From positions 182,814,348 through 182,878,347 of the forward strand of contig CM024753.1 in the NCBI GenBank assembly GCA_014218235.1: 64,000 nucleotides of DNA. Reading direction: 5' to 3'. Each line of letters begins with the position of its first letter. Position 1 is the stretch's first letter. Positions 35,192 through 46,129 of this stretch are shown here, piece after piece. Both the position numbers and the translations under genes were made by a program. Source of the DNA: Colocasia esculenta (Eukaryota > Streptophyta > Magnoliopsida > Alismatales > Araceae). The notes under the pieces were generated by a model. The model did not search any database. It saw only the letters and a list, made by a program, of their open reading frames with translations, and was not told the origin of the DNA.

Positions 35192-37634
35192 ATGGACAAG
35201 ATTCCAGCCTGCTGTTCCTTTGGCCAGGACTCCTTTGTCTTCTATGTCTTCTGCAGAATGAAGCTTGAGCTACTTCGTGCTCAAATCTTCCGTCGATGGT
35301 CTTTATCCGGCCGAAGATGGATCATCAAGTACTCTCTCCCCAGTCTTACAGATACCTATTACCCATTGTGTGAAGATGGGGACGTGGACATCATGTATGA
35401 CATTCATAAACAACATGCCATCAACCCTATCATTATCATGCGTGTGGAGAATAACGAAAGCACTACAATGGATAATGCTGGAGAAGATGACAGGTACGCA
35501 CATGTTAGTATGTATGCAAATATGTAATTCCGAAGTCTGTAAGTAGGTCTGTAAAGTTGTATAGGTGATTAATTACTTACACGGTTAGATATGTGCATTT
35601 GTAACTCTGTGTATGCTCCTTAATTTTCCTAACCTTGTAAGTCTGTTAACTTTCCAGATCATCACCACTGATTACAATAAGTCCAAGAGAACTAGATGTT
35701 GGCAATACAAGTAACAGTTGCCTTGAGATATACACACAATACACACAATGTGAAGGTGGCAGCACACATGTAGTTCTAAGAAGTGAATTGTGGGCTCATG
35801 CATTAACTGGGACGGGGCAAATATTTAATGACAAAGCTCACTTTCAGACAGAACTGACAAACTATGCTATATATCGAGGTTTTGACTGGTTTTATATTAA
35901 GAATGATCAGAGTCGTGTTACTGTAAGATACAAAAGAGAAGGTTGTCCATGGCGGGTCCATGCATCAATGTTGGGAGATGGTCCTGATTTTGCGATTAAG
36001 ACAATGAATAATGTCCACACATGTGGTTGTGATTTGAAGAGCCAGCATCATCCAAGGACATAAAAAAAATGGATAGCTGAGGTAGTGAAGAAAAAAATGG
36101 CACACACTCCACACTACCGTCCATGTGATACGGTTAAAGACATTGCTAGTGACTATGGAGTGCATGTGCCATACCATCAAGCTTGGTGCGGTAGGGAAGT
36201 TGTCGTACGAGATTTGCATGGAGATGTACGAACAAGTTATGATATGCTTCGTTGGTACTCCAAAAGAGTAATGGAAACGAATCCTGGAAGTATCATAGAT
36301 ATGGTAGTGGATGAGGAGACACATCGATTTAAGTCATATTTTCTGTGTTTTGCTGCATGTGCATATGGTTATGAGGTTGGCTGCCGACCTTTGATTTTTC
36401 TTGATGGATCACATATCACTGATAAAATGCAAGGTGTCATTCTTGCAGCAAGTGCATTAAACGGAAATGACGAGCTTTTCACAATTGTATTTGCTATAGC
36501 GGACTCGGAGATATATGAAAATTGGAAATGGTTCTTATACAACCTCAAGAAAGCTCTTCTCACTGAAAGACCAACAATGTTTATCTCAGATAGAGCAAAA
36601 GGTTTAAAGGAAGCAGTTCCTGAAATATTTCCAATGGACCATCATGGATATTGTCTAAGGCACATAAAGGCAAACTTTATGACTGAAGCTGCAGTAAGAT
36701 ACTGAAAAGCCCTTAAAGATAGTCTGGTGAAGACACTCAACAAGGTTGCATTTGCACTGAATGAAAGTGAATATGTAGCTGCATTGTCCGAAATGGAACG
36801 AAAATCCCTAGAAGCAAAGGACTGGATCCTCAGAAATGATGTTGAACATTGGGCAAACACCCAATTTCCTGGAGAAAGGTACATGTGTCACTTTGATAGT
36901 ATGTAACTACTTACTTTTTTTTACTGTACCAGTCTCCAAGCACTTGTTCTTATAACTTTTTACATACTTGTCTAACTATTTTCAGGTATGGCCAAATGTA
37001 CTCCAATCTAGCAGAGTCTTTTAATGCTTGGATCAAACCGGCACGTGGCCTTCCCATTCTTCAAATGGTGGAGACTATACGCCGTCAAATAATGGAAATG
37101 GGAGGGAGGAAAAGAATAGAAGCTGCAAATTGGGAGACCACCCTCTGTCCTAATATTGAGAAAGTCTTGGCCAAGATCATGTTCAATGCAAGGCAAAACT
37201 CTGTCATTCCTTCCGATGGCCGACTCTTTGAGGTGGTGAATGGCAACAAAACATATGTTGTCAACATCCCAGAATGGACATGTTCTTTCCATAAGTGGCA
37301 ACTTCTCAAGATCCCATGTGAACATGCATGTGCAGCTATAGCATGTACTCATAAACCTTTATATGATCATGTGCCTCCATTCTATACAACCAACACTTAT
37401 AGGGAGGCCTATGCAGTAACAGTTAACCCCATAAATAACAATGACATGCCATGTATGAACATCAATGATATTCAAGTGAAGCCGCCGATTACAAAGAGAT
37501 TGCCCGGACGGCCGAGGAAGAAACGAATACCATCAAGAGGCGAAGCCGAACACATATACATTTGCTCAAGATGCAAGCAAGAAGGCCATAACAGGAGGAC
37601 CTGTAGAAACCCAATGCTACAGGAAGACATTTAA
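35192..37634 (+). pseudogene. MuDR-like transposase of MULE1
   Basis: Exons 35192-35493, 35658-36878 and 36986-37634 join in frame (AG|GTACGC...CCAG|A; AAAG|GTACAT...TTTTCAG|G) to 723 codons. Exon 1 begins MDKIPACCSFGQDSF. Exon 2 has the MuDR N-terminal DNA-binding type region (YAIYRGFDWFYIKND, CPWRVHAS) and the MULE DDE domain: FLDGSHIT (Asp), FISDRAKGLKEA (Asp), HHGYCLRHIKANF. Exon 3 has a SWIM finger (CSFHKWQLLKIPCEHAC), an AT-hook-like GRPRKKRIPSRG and a CCHC knuckle CSRCKQEGHNRRTC. TAA at 36061-36063 and TGA at 36703-36705 (a Trp position) inactivate it. The TAA is shared by MULE2, so it predates their split or is bypassed by splicing. Confidence 0.93.
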
Positions 37635-37859
37635 AGATGTTTGTGTCCTCTATTACAGTATTTCGTCATTTTTTGTAAGACAGTTGTACTGGATGTTCAC
37701 CCTTTTGTAAATGAGCTGACAGATAACTTTGTAAATGCAATACATGATGAAACATATGTACATACTTCTGTACTTCCCACTACACGAGGAAACATATGTA
37801 CATACTTCTGTCCTAACACTTACATAGTGTAGTCTAATTTAAAGATGTGTGAACATTGT

Positions 37860-38165
37860 TTTGTTGGGTTGTCGACAAATGCATCCTTGCGTCGACAACT
37901 AATACTTTTTTGTTTTTGTTTTGCCAGAACCTTGTTGTCTGATGGAGATCATTGGTTGTCGACAGATGCATCCTTGGTGTCGACAACTAATGCTTTTTTT
38001 TGGTTTTGCCAGAACCTTGTTGTCTGATGGAGATCACTAGTTGTCGACACATGCATCGTTGGTGTCGACAACTACTGCTTGAAGCTATCCATCCAGTAGC
38101 TTTTTATTGAGGGTTTCTTCAAATTGTGGACATGCAAGGCTGGTGATTGTCGACAACAAGTGCTA
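37860..38165. repeat. TTGTCGACA repeats 3' of the MULE1 accessory gene
   Basis: Seven GTCGACA(A/C) words occur in three ~75-bp units (GGTTGTCGACA(G/A)ATGCATCC, then GGTGTCGACAACTA). They lie between the 3' ends of the transposase and accessory genes. From 37635 to 37859 nothing is seen. Confidence 0.75.
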
Positions 38166-38404
38166 ATTTCATTCCAAAGATTGATCATATGTACATATTT
38201 GTGCATAACATTCAAAATGATGAAAAGTACAATAAGTCATGGATGAGACAAAAGTTAATTTCATTCAAAAGATTAATCATTCATTACATGTGGCATACAA
38301 CCATACATCATACACAGACAATTCAAAATATGACAACTTCATGTCTAAGGATTGTCAACATTTGTTCCTTTGCAAAAGAAATTTCTCCCTATACAACCTC
38401 ATGT

Positions 38405-39707
38405 CTAAGGATTGTCATCCCTCGGAGGAGTGGAACGATGGGGACCCTGAGCAACATGAGATGGAAAGTTGGAAAAATTGTCATCTTCAGGGTAGGGAGG
38501 ATTGTAAAAGTTTTGTAGATGTTGAAAATCATCCCGAAGGTGCATTAACCCATAATCCATGCCATCTAGATGCCTTTGAAGATGACCATGAATCTGTTCA
38601 ATGGCATCCATTCTAGTGTCCATGTGTTCCTTCAACTGATCCAAATGCTGGTTCAACTGATCAAATTGAGTATTTATATGCTGTGTGATTCTTGTTTGAC
38701 ATTGAAGCAGTTGTTCAGAGATGCAGTCTTTTATATCTTGAGACAATAGAACTTAAGATGCATTCTGAATGTCTGGTACATCCTCATTGCCTCCAGAAAT
38801 GTCCATATTTTCTTCTGATTGTTCCTCTTCCTCACTGCTATCTTCTTCTTCAGAGTCTTCATCTTCCTCAACAGCTTCTTGCCCTTTCAGAGTCCTTGTG
38901 ACTCTACCTTCAACCATCTTGTACCCCATCCTATTAGCTGTTGCGATATCATATGCACATCTTGCTTTGAGGGTAACAGTCTCACCTACTGTAAGGGGAA
39001 TGCCAACATAACATATGACGGATGTGATGGGACAAGCGTAAGGCATTGAGCGTTTTGGATCCTTGTAACAATGCATGATGAGGTCAAACATGAGCTGTGG
39101 CAAGTTGATTTGTCGGCCTTTAAGAAAAGAGTAGAATAGATTTTTTTGAACTTCAGTTACAAGTTCTCTACTACCATTTTTCGGAACAATGAGGGTTGTG
39201 AACATATGATGAATCATCCGATGAAGGGGTGGAAAGGTGTTGGCATTCAATTTGTCAATGGCTTTTGTGGAGTCATAGAGTTCATGAGTGATAAGAGTAT
39301 AATAGTCAGAAGGATGCAATTGTGTGTCAAGAATGTTAGTCCCATTGTTGGGTATTTGAAGGGCACGGCTGAAAAGATTGGGGGTAACTTCAAAGGTGAT
39401 GCCTTTCACTGTAGTGTACAAGTTTTTTTCATCTGACATACCCAAGTTGTTAAAGAACTCAGTAACAGCAGTTGGTGAGTACTTCTTCTACGATTTAACT
39501 AGGCAAAGCCAGTGTTGCTTTTCGAATAGGTCTTCCAAGCCCTCAAAAATATTTCTTGAAAACACCACGAACCCTACAGAGATCCAGGTTCTCCGGTACA
39601 TGAACCTCTGGGGTGCGGTCTGCCTTGTGTTTGCTCCGCCGCTCTGCAGTAGCCCTAGAAGTGTCGCCTGCCTCTTGTGAAGGTTTTCTTTCACGAGCAG
39701 CAACCAT
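38405..39707 (-). pseudogene. MULE1 accessory gene, homologous to the SIRE accessory ORFs
   Basis: ATG at 39707 (MVAARERKPSQEAG) follows the promoter-like region. A frameshift near 39550 and a TAG near 39488 follow, then the frame is open 39445-38753 and, after TAG, 38746-38405. Family pattern: LHRMIHHMFTTLIVPKNGS, INLPQLMFDLIMH, RSMPYACPITSVICYVGIPL. An acidic stretch (EEDEDSEEEDSSEEEE) and a coiled coil (ITQHINTQFDQLNQHLDQL) end the protein, mirroring elements B and C. MULE2 has lost this gene in a deletion. Function unknown. Confidence 0.8.
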
Positions 39708-39879
39708 CTTCCGCCTGGTTCACATGGTGAGATGGAGCAAAAAGAGGAATGGAGAAGATAGGTGAAGGATAGCAGCAGATAAAGAGAGTGGAGATAGCGT
39801 TCTGAACAGAAAAACGGAGGGGTTTCTGTTAAAAACCTCAGGATACACAAGATACCGAAAAATGAGGTGGTGAAGGGGT

Positions 39880-40015
39880 GTGTGTCGACATTTAGGGTTA
39901 TTTATAACCCTCTACGTGAAACGACACAACAAAAACCGGTTTGAATCTGAACCGGTTCAACTTTTCAACTAAACAGATTTTCGGTTGTCGACAACCGCAC
40001 TTCATCTGTCGACAA
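39880..40015 (-). promoter_or_regulatory. Promoter-like region of the MULE1 accessory gene
   Basis: On the minus strand TGTCGACAGATGAAGTGCGG and GGTTGTCGACAACC (40015-39983) are followed by GGTTATAAATAACC (TATA box, 39906-39899) and TGTCGACAC (39889). The ATG comes about 190 bp after the TATA box. MULE2 keeps the same motif order at 49245-49369. Confidence 0.55.
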
Positions 40016-40049
40016 CCACTGACAATATGAGCAGAAGTAGCTTTTAATG

Positions 40050-40570
40050 TGCTTTACATAGTTACACAGTTACGTAGTTAACTGTGTAACTGTGCATTAC
40101 GCAGTTACACAGTTAACTATGTAAGTACTTAAAAAGTACTTAAAAAGTTCTTACACAGTTACAAAAAGAAGTACTTACAGACTTACGTAGCAAAAAAAGG
40201 TCGTAATTACATAGTGACAGTGACACAGTTAACCAGTTAACTGTGTAACTAATTCAAAAAATGTTACATAGTTACCAAAAGTAGTACTTATAGACTTCTG
40301 ACGTACGTAATTAAATACTTTACACAATTACACAGTTAAATGTGTAAGTACTTCATAAGTTGTTACACAGTTACATAGTTAACTGTCGGTAACTACTTCA
40401 TATGTTCTTACACAGTTACAATTAACTGTGTGTAAGTACTTGGAAAGTTGTTACACACTTACAATAATAAGTACTTAAATACGTATGGAGGAAGATAGTA
40501 GGTAATTACATACACAGTTACACTCTTAAACTACTTCAAAAAAGTTGTTACACAATTACTAACATTAGTA
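40050..40570. repeat. Palindrome array between accessory and GRF genes, MULE1
   Basis: AGTTACACAGTTAACTATGT and related words, mixed with TACTTACAGACTTACGTA. Same family as 28260-29345. From 40571 to 40913 no further feature is seen. Confidence 0.85.
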
Positions 40571-40913
40571 CTAACAGTAAATTCCCCTTGTGGATTTGCA
40601 TACGTACAAGTGTTATTATAGTAGTGAGTTACAAGCATTTTATGGCTCCTGTTGTATTTTAATTATCAGATACATTATTCCACTAAACAACGTTACCTAG
40701 TAACCACATGATCTTTCTTATACAAAAATGTGGTCAGTACATATGTCTTTGCGTTACACAATCTGACATGCTCAATTTATACAATATTCTGAAACTAAAC
40801 AAAATGGAACTCGTTCTGGAGAGTACACATTTCTTTGCCTTCCCTAATACAACATTCTTAATTTACATTCATTTGTTGACTAACATGTGAGATACAAGAA
40901 GCTTCAACATCAT

Positions 40914-41384
40914 TTAATTATCAGCCTCCTCTATTGTCAAGGTGGAGATTACTCGACCAAGGATTGCAGCGATCCTAGTTTTCTTCTCTAGCTGAAGTTG
41001 AAGTTCTTGTACTCGCTTTCTTAAAATTTCATTCTCTTCAGCTAGTTTCTGCATCACCTCATCTCTGTTACATTCGCACTTTCCACTGCATGATCGGCCA
41101 AGGGCCAAAAAATCATCACACCACATAAAGAAGTTGCATGATCCTTTCTGTAAAACAAAGACAATTGAACATGGTAATTCAACAATGTTAGGCCTCTCAC
41201 CTATACTCAACGTTACAAACAAATAATCAGTGCCACAAAGTCCACAGCATATACACACCTTGCACTTATAATATTTGCGATTAGGATTGCTAGCAGTGTG
41301 ACTTGTAAATATATCACACCACCCATATCCACATGGACATCGCAAAGGTGGTATTCTCATCGAGCAAGAACTAGCAGATGCCAT
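40914..41384 (-). CDS. GRF-type zinc-finger protein of MULE1
   Basis: Two exons, 41384-41259 and 41147-40914, joined across a 111-nt intron (CAAG|GTGTGT...TTTTACAG|AAAG) give a 119-residue protein. It has LRCPCGYGWCDIFTSHTASN, then YYKCK joined to KGSCNFFMWCDDF, the complete GRF finger (CxC, NPxRxYYxC, CxFFxWxDD). A C-terminal coiled coil follows (LAEENEILRKRVQELQLQLE). GRF fingers bind nucleic acid in other proteins, and short GRF-plus-coiled-coil proteins are common in plant genomes and transposons. I see no inactivating lesion, making it the best preserved gene here. The MULE2 copy has an in-frame stop. Confidence 0.8.
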   Translation of the reverse strand: MASASSCSMRIPPLRCPCGYGWCDIFTSHTASNPNRKYYKCKVCICCGLCGTDYLFVTLSIGERPNIVELPCSIVFVLQKGSCNFFMWCDDFLALGRSCSGKCECNRDEVMQKLAEENEILRKRVQELQLQLEKKTRIAAILGRVISTLTIEEADN

Positions 41385-41559
41385 CGCCGAAGTGGTAATT
41401 TCTCTATACCCTGCAATTTTGGTGTGTATAATGATCCCATTCTTGTGCAGTACAAATACAAGTTCATAGATAGGGATTGCAATAAAAATTCTCAACACCC
41501 CTTCAATGGGTCCTTAACCATTGCAAATGCGGCTACAAATTACAAATACAAAATGTTAC

Positions 41560-42775
41560 AAGATGTTACAGAGTTACACTGTTACACAGTTAAACAGTGA
41601 ATTGTGTAACTACTTGGAAAGTTGTTACACAATTACAAATACAAAAACTTAAAGTGGTGTGTAAAAGAAAATTTGTATGTATTTACATACTTACACAGTT
41701 AGTTTTGAAGTAGTTACACAGCTCCTCACTTAACAGTGTAACTGTTTACACAATTAGAAATACACATACTTAGACACTTACGTAAACCAAAAACTAGGTA
41801 AGTACATACATAGTTAGTTAAGATATGTAGCTACTTTTCAACTAGTTGTTACACAGTTACACAATTACACAGTTAGGATATGTGACTACTTGAGAAGATG
41901 TTACAGAGTTACACAGTTAAACAGTGAACTGTGTAACTACTTGGAAAGTTGTTACACAATTACAAATACAAAAACTTAAAGTTGTGCGTAAAAGAAAATT
42001 TGTACGTATTTACATACTTACACAGTTAGTTTTGAAGTTGTTACACAGTTCCTTACTTAACAGTGTAACTACTTTGAAAGTTGTTACACAGTTACTCAGT
42101 AAACTGTGTAACTACTTCGAAAGTTCTTACACAATTACTCAGATACACAGTTAACCGTGTAACTACTTACACAATTAGAAAGACAGATACTTAGCCACTT
42201 ACGTACACCAAAAACTAGGTAAGTACATACATACTCAGTTAACGTATGTTATTTTTCAAGTAGTTGTTACATAGTTACACAGTTAAGATATGTAACTACT
42301 ACTTGAGAAGATGTTAAACAATTAGAAGTATAAATAGTTAGACACTTATGTACAAAAAAATAGTTGGTAATCACATAATTACACAGTTAACATATGTAAC
42401 TATTTTTTAACTTGTTAATTAGTTACAAAGTTACTTAGAAAGTTGTTACACAGTTACACAGTTAACTGTGTAACTACTTACAAAGTTGTTACACAAATAG
42501 TTAGACACTTACGTACTTACAAAAATAGTAGGTACTAGGTAATGACATACTTACACAGTTAACATATGTAACTACTTAGAAAGTTGTTACACAATTACTC
42601 AGTTATACGGTTAAGTGTGTAACTACTTAGAAAGTTGTTACACAATTAAAAAGTTGCACAGTTAACTGTGTAACTACTTAGAATGTTGTTACACAGTTAC
42701 TGACTTATAGAGTTAACTATGTAATTACTTCCAAAGTTGTTACAATTACAATTAGACAAACTTAGACAAAATATC
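41560..42775. repeat. Palindrome array, MULE1 right
   Basis: Inverted counterpart of 28260-29345, with dense GTTACACAGTT half-sites and their complement. Spacers include CTTAGACACTTACGTA and AAACTAGGTAAGTACATAC. Confidence 0.9.
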
Positions 42776-42779
42776 TATT

Positions 42780-43332
42780 TTTTTTTAAGTTGTAACTCTG
42801 TAGTAGCGTCGGTAACCAAAAGTGGAGTAAATAACAAATAGTCGCGAGACAAACGGATATGGATGAAACATTGTTGGCAAGAAAAACATCTGGCGACTAA
42901 TGGATGTGGATCTACAGAGGACAAAGGGGATCCGTGGAACCAATGTGTATCAGAACGCCAAGAAAAACTCACCTACACCGGGGATAGAAGGAAGTGAGAA
43001 TCAGTTAGAAATGTTCACCGGAAGCCAGAATCTCTGCGCTCCTCTTCGCAGCGCACCCAAACGGCAACCCTGGTCTCCTCTTCGCAATGCCGCGGCAGGA
43101 AGGTTTTCGCCATTACCTGTCTTCTTCGAAAGGCATTAAAGCCAAACAAGGTCGCGCGTCACTAGGGCTGGGGGTAGAATGGGTATTTACGAGAAGAGGC
43201 ATAACGTCTGTTAAGTCCCAGGGACTGGAAAATAAGTCCCGCATAAAGCAGGGACCGAGTGTCCATGAAAAAACTGACAGGGATGGAAAAATAAAGGTTC
43301 GCCCTTTCTAGGGGTGAATAATTAATTCTCCC
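42780..43332. repeat. MULE1 right terminal inverted repeat
   Basis: Inverted copy of 27701-28255, ending ATAATTAATTCTCCC and followed by the TSD AAAATCATA at 43333-43341. Confidence 0.95.
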
Positions 43333-43409
43333 AAAATCATACGTATGTGACATCCTTGCTACATAACCAGGAAACAAAAGAAAAAGGCATCTGACCTAAC
43401 ACACCTCTG

Positions 43410-43800
43410 TTTTGAATTTGAGGCATGCATATTCCCATGCTAAAGCCTAAAGAGCTCCTTGTATACCAACTTGGCACCAGCTGGCAAGTAGGCAGTCCCT
43501 CTCCATTTCTCCGAACCTGACTCCCCTAAATCTTTTCCTGTCAGCTACTGGTTGCCGTGTAAGTGGGTGTACTACCTTGTGTTCCTGAATTTCACCTTAG
43601 GATCCTCTGCCATGTGAATCAGCCTCTGATAAAATGTCGGCCCCGTGAAAATCACACAATGCATCATCTCACCTGTCCGGCCATTGCAAACTCTCTCAGC
43701 ACCTAATCTTTGATATCCAGTCTTGAAATGTAAAGCCATTAGTTCATCTACATTCCATGAACCTTCATTCAGAGATCATGAACCTCCTTGAACAGTCTCC
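43410..43800 (-). pseudogene. NRPD2: Fragment of NRPD2/NRPE2, second subunit of RNA polymerase IV/V
   Basis: Minus-strand translation from 43739 gives GYQRLGAERVCNGRTGEMM, IFTGPTFYQRLIHMAED and KVKFRNT, then a stop near 43574. Shifting frame, 43572-43480 gives VHPLTRQPVADRKRF and VRFGEMERDCLL. The run NGRTGEM, GPTFYQRL, KFRNT, VHPLTRQPVADRKRF, FGEMERDC is the C-terminal clamp-proximal part of the second-largest polymerase subunit. KFRNT and VHPLTRQPVADRKRF fit the Pol IV/V subunit rather than Pol II (RGRGP, ILTRQPAEGRSRDGG). No intron is needed in the preserved part. It lies between the MULE1 insertion and the distal CACTA end. Decayed by a stop, frameshifts and an insertion. Confidence 0.85.
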
Positions 43801-43974
43801 TCCCACTTGGTTGACACATATTCATGTTTCAGGTAACATAGTCAATAAAAAATCAGAGAAGTCAAATTATTTTAAACAAGGTTACCCCTAGACGTATCTA
43901 AAGGGAGAAAAGATTATGAACCTCGCTCCTTAAACAGTCCCCTCTCACTTGGTTGACAGTTGTACTCATATTAA

Positions 43975-45036
43975 TAATAAATATATTACAATATATAAGA
44001 ATAGTTAATTAAGTATATAACAATAATAACTTCAAATATTAAATGAAATATACTTTGTGTAATAAAAAATATTTGTATTGACACGTAAACAAAACCTAGC
44101 AACACATGCATACATGAATATCGGTATTGTCATCTAGTGTTGACCACTTATGGTGATAGGTGTACATGATAAATATATTTTTACTTTTATTTTTTTCCTT
44201 TATAATTTAACATACATTACCATACTTTACAAAAATATATATAAGTAAACTATTTTTAACATTTTTTTTAAAGAAAATTAGATTATTGGCGACGACTTAA
44301 AACCGTCGCTACTAAATAATGGCGACAGCCTATGCTGTCACTATTATACTTTGGCGACTAACAAAACCGTTGCTAATAAAAACTAACGGCGACAGTTACA
44401 ACCGTCGCTAATGCTCTTATTAAGGACAACCAGCTAAAGCCGTCTCTAATAATCATTTATTTGCAATGGTTATAACCGTCTCTAATAAGAGCATTAGCGA
44501 CAGGTTATAGTAGCCGTCGCTACTATTAATATTAGGGACAACTTTTAGTAAGTGCCCCTAATAATCAATTATTGGGGACAACTAGAGCCGTCCCTAATAT
44601 TGTTAGTAGCTACGAATAAATTATCCATCGCTACCAAAAGTATTAACGACGGCTTATTTAGCCATTGCTAATAACCTTTATTGGGGATGACGGTCGCTGT
44701 CTCGAATGATGTTTTTAGCGACAGCTTCTGTAGCCGTCTTGAATATTTTTTTTAGCGACGTTTATAAAATCAAGCGTTGCTAATAATTTTTTAGCGGAGA
44801 CGGCTTATGTTAGCCGTCGCCAATACTACACTTTTGGAGACGGCTTCTTAATAGCTGTCGCAAATACTCTTTTTAGCGACGACTTGTTTTTTAGTGGAGA
44901 TGGCTTCCATTAGCCGTCGCCAATACTACACTTTTGGAGACGACTTCTAAGCAGCCGTCGAAAATACTCTTTTTAGCGACGACTTTTTAGAGCCGTCGCA
45001 AATACCCTGTCCCTAATAGTCCCTTTTCTTGTAGTG
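43975..45036. repeat. CACTA right end with subterminal repeats
   Basis: A/T-rich 43975-44280, similar to 26840-27040. Then about 25 units of the kind ACGGCT...AGCCGTCGC(T/C)AATA up to 45020, and the terminus TTTTCTTGTAGTG at 45024-45036. These are inverted relative to 48-825. Confidence 0.9.
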
Positions 45037-45531
45037 TGTTTATTGCTCTGAAGACTTCTAGACTGGGAACCTTAGAACAGTGCACGCATATGGGCCTAAA
45101 GCCACGTTCCCACGCACATGGTAGGTCTTCCTCTTGGATTACACCATGCGACAGCCCATCATGGCTTCTTCAATTATTTATACAAGACTCCCGACTTGGC
45201 ATCCGAAATACAGTTCTTCTGTTCGTTCTCCTTTCTCGAAGCAACACAACTTCTTAGCCGTCGTGTCGGTGGGTCGCCATATGCTCATCTTACACATAAT
45301 TATTAAGTGAGGTATACAGCACATTGATGATTATAGAAGTTACTTGAGACGGACAGTGGATGATCCGGTCTAAATGGATAGAAGAGTTTCTCTTCTTGAA
45401 GTCCCAGAGATTGAACACACGAGGGCACAAACACGCACGTCTACAAGTATTCCAGATGTAGTATTATTTGTTTTCTTTAAGGAAGTGTGGTAGTAAAGAT
45501 TTGAATCTAGAACAAGATAATATAAAATTGA
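45037..45531. other. Short spacer between CACTA composite and MULE2
   Basis: Starts with the TGT duplicate and ends with TAAAATTGA, the presumed left copy of the MULE2 target duplication. Short frames here (for example 45036-45257) show no recognisable domain. This is the only DNA in the window that may be host sequence outside these large elements. Confidence 0.5.
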
Positions 45532-46085
45532 GGGAGAATTAATTGTTGGTCCCTGGCAGGGGCCAACACTTATTTTCCCATCCCTGTCAGCTTTTCCGTC
45601 AATGCACAGTCCCTGCTTTATACGGGACATAATTTCCAGTCCCTGGAGTTAACGGACGTTATCCCTCTTCTCCTAAATTCCCCGTATAAAGCAGGGAACA
45701 GCGAAGAAGGCACGCAACAGCGAAACGCTTCTCGTCGCGGCGCTGCGAAGAGGAGAGCAGGGTTGCTGTTTGGGTGAAAGATTCTGGCTTCCAGTGAACT
45801 TTTCTAAACTGGTTCTCATTTCCTTCTATCCGCGGTGAAGGTGAGTAGGTCAGTGGCGTTCCGATAGACATTGGTTCCACCTACCCCCTTTCTCCTATGT
45901 AGATCCACATCCGTTAGTGGCCAGAGGTTTTTCTTTCCAACAATGTTTCATCCATATCTGGCAGTAGTAGTCGAAGGCTTTTGTCTCGCTACTATTTGTT
46001 ATTTACTCCACTTTTTTATGCAGTTCTTCAAATCCGCATTTTTCTGTTCGAAACGCAGGAGTTACCTACGTTACTACATAGTTAC
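45532..46085. repeat. MULE2 left terminal inverted repeat
   Basis: About 550 bp, clearly related to the MULE1 TIRs (shared CCCATCCCTGTCAG, CCCTGCTTTAT, TAACGGACGTTAT) but with its own insertions. Its inner edge pairs with 63900-64000. Confidence 0.92.
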
Positions 46086-46129
46086 AATAGATTAAAAGGA
46101 CATGTTACTCTGAAAGTATGTACTGTGGT

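Larger units (their letters stand above)
27701..43332 (+). mobile_element. MULE1: complete ULP-carrying Mutator-like element (Kaonashi/CUMULE type)
   Basis: Begins GGGAGAATTAATTATTCGCC and ends with its inverted form at 43332. The 9-bp target duplication AAAATCATA is exact at 27692-27700 and 43333-43341. TIRs are about 550 bp. Inside are a MuDR-type transposase (plus strand) and, on the minus strand, a ULP1-protease gene, an accessory gene and a GRF zinc-finger gene. Long arrays of the GTTACACAGTT palindrome flank the genes. MULEs carrying ULP1 genes are known from Arabidopsis, rice and melon. Confidence 0.96.
48..45036 (-). mobile_element. CACTA (En/Spm) composite element with nested insertions
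   Basis: The left end reads CACTACAAGAAAAG from 48. The right end is the inverted form, TTTTCTTGTAGTG, ending at 45036. TGT stands at 45-47 and at 45037-45039, the 3-bp target duplication expected for CACTA. Both ends are followed inward by GACGGC/GCCGTC subterminal repeats, and tnpA-like and tnpD-like genes lie inside on the minus strand. Removing the retrotransposon at 5527-18640 and the MULE at 27701-43332 leaves about 16 kb, a usual CACTA size. A second, degenerate right end near 27335 means the original element could instead have been 48-27335, with 45036 belonging to a neighbour. The TGT match favours 48-45036 but is only three bases. Confidence 0.6.

Noticed and set aside
43410..43800. 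Fragment of Pol II second subunit (NRPB2)
   Set aside because: KFRNT and VHPLTRQPVADRKRF differ from the Pol II RGRGP and ILTRQPAEGRSRDGG pattern and fit Pol IV/V.
45036..45306. Host gene exon between CACTA and MULE2
   Set aside because: Short frames without any recognisable domain or splice context; left as spacer.
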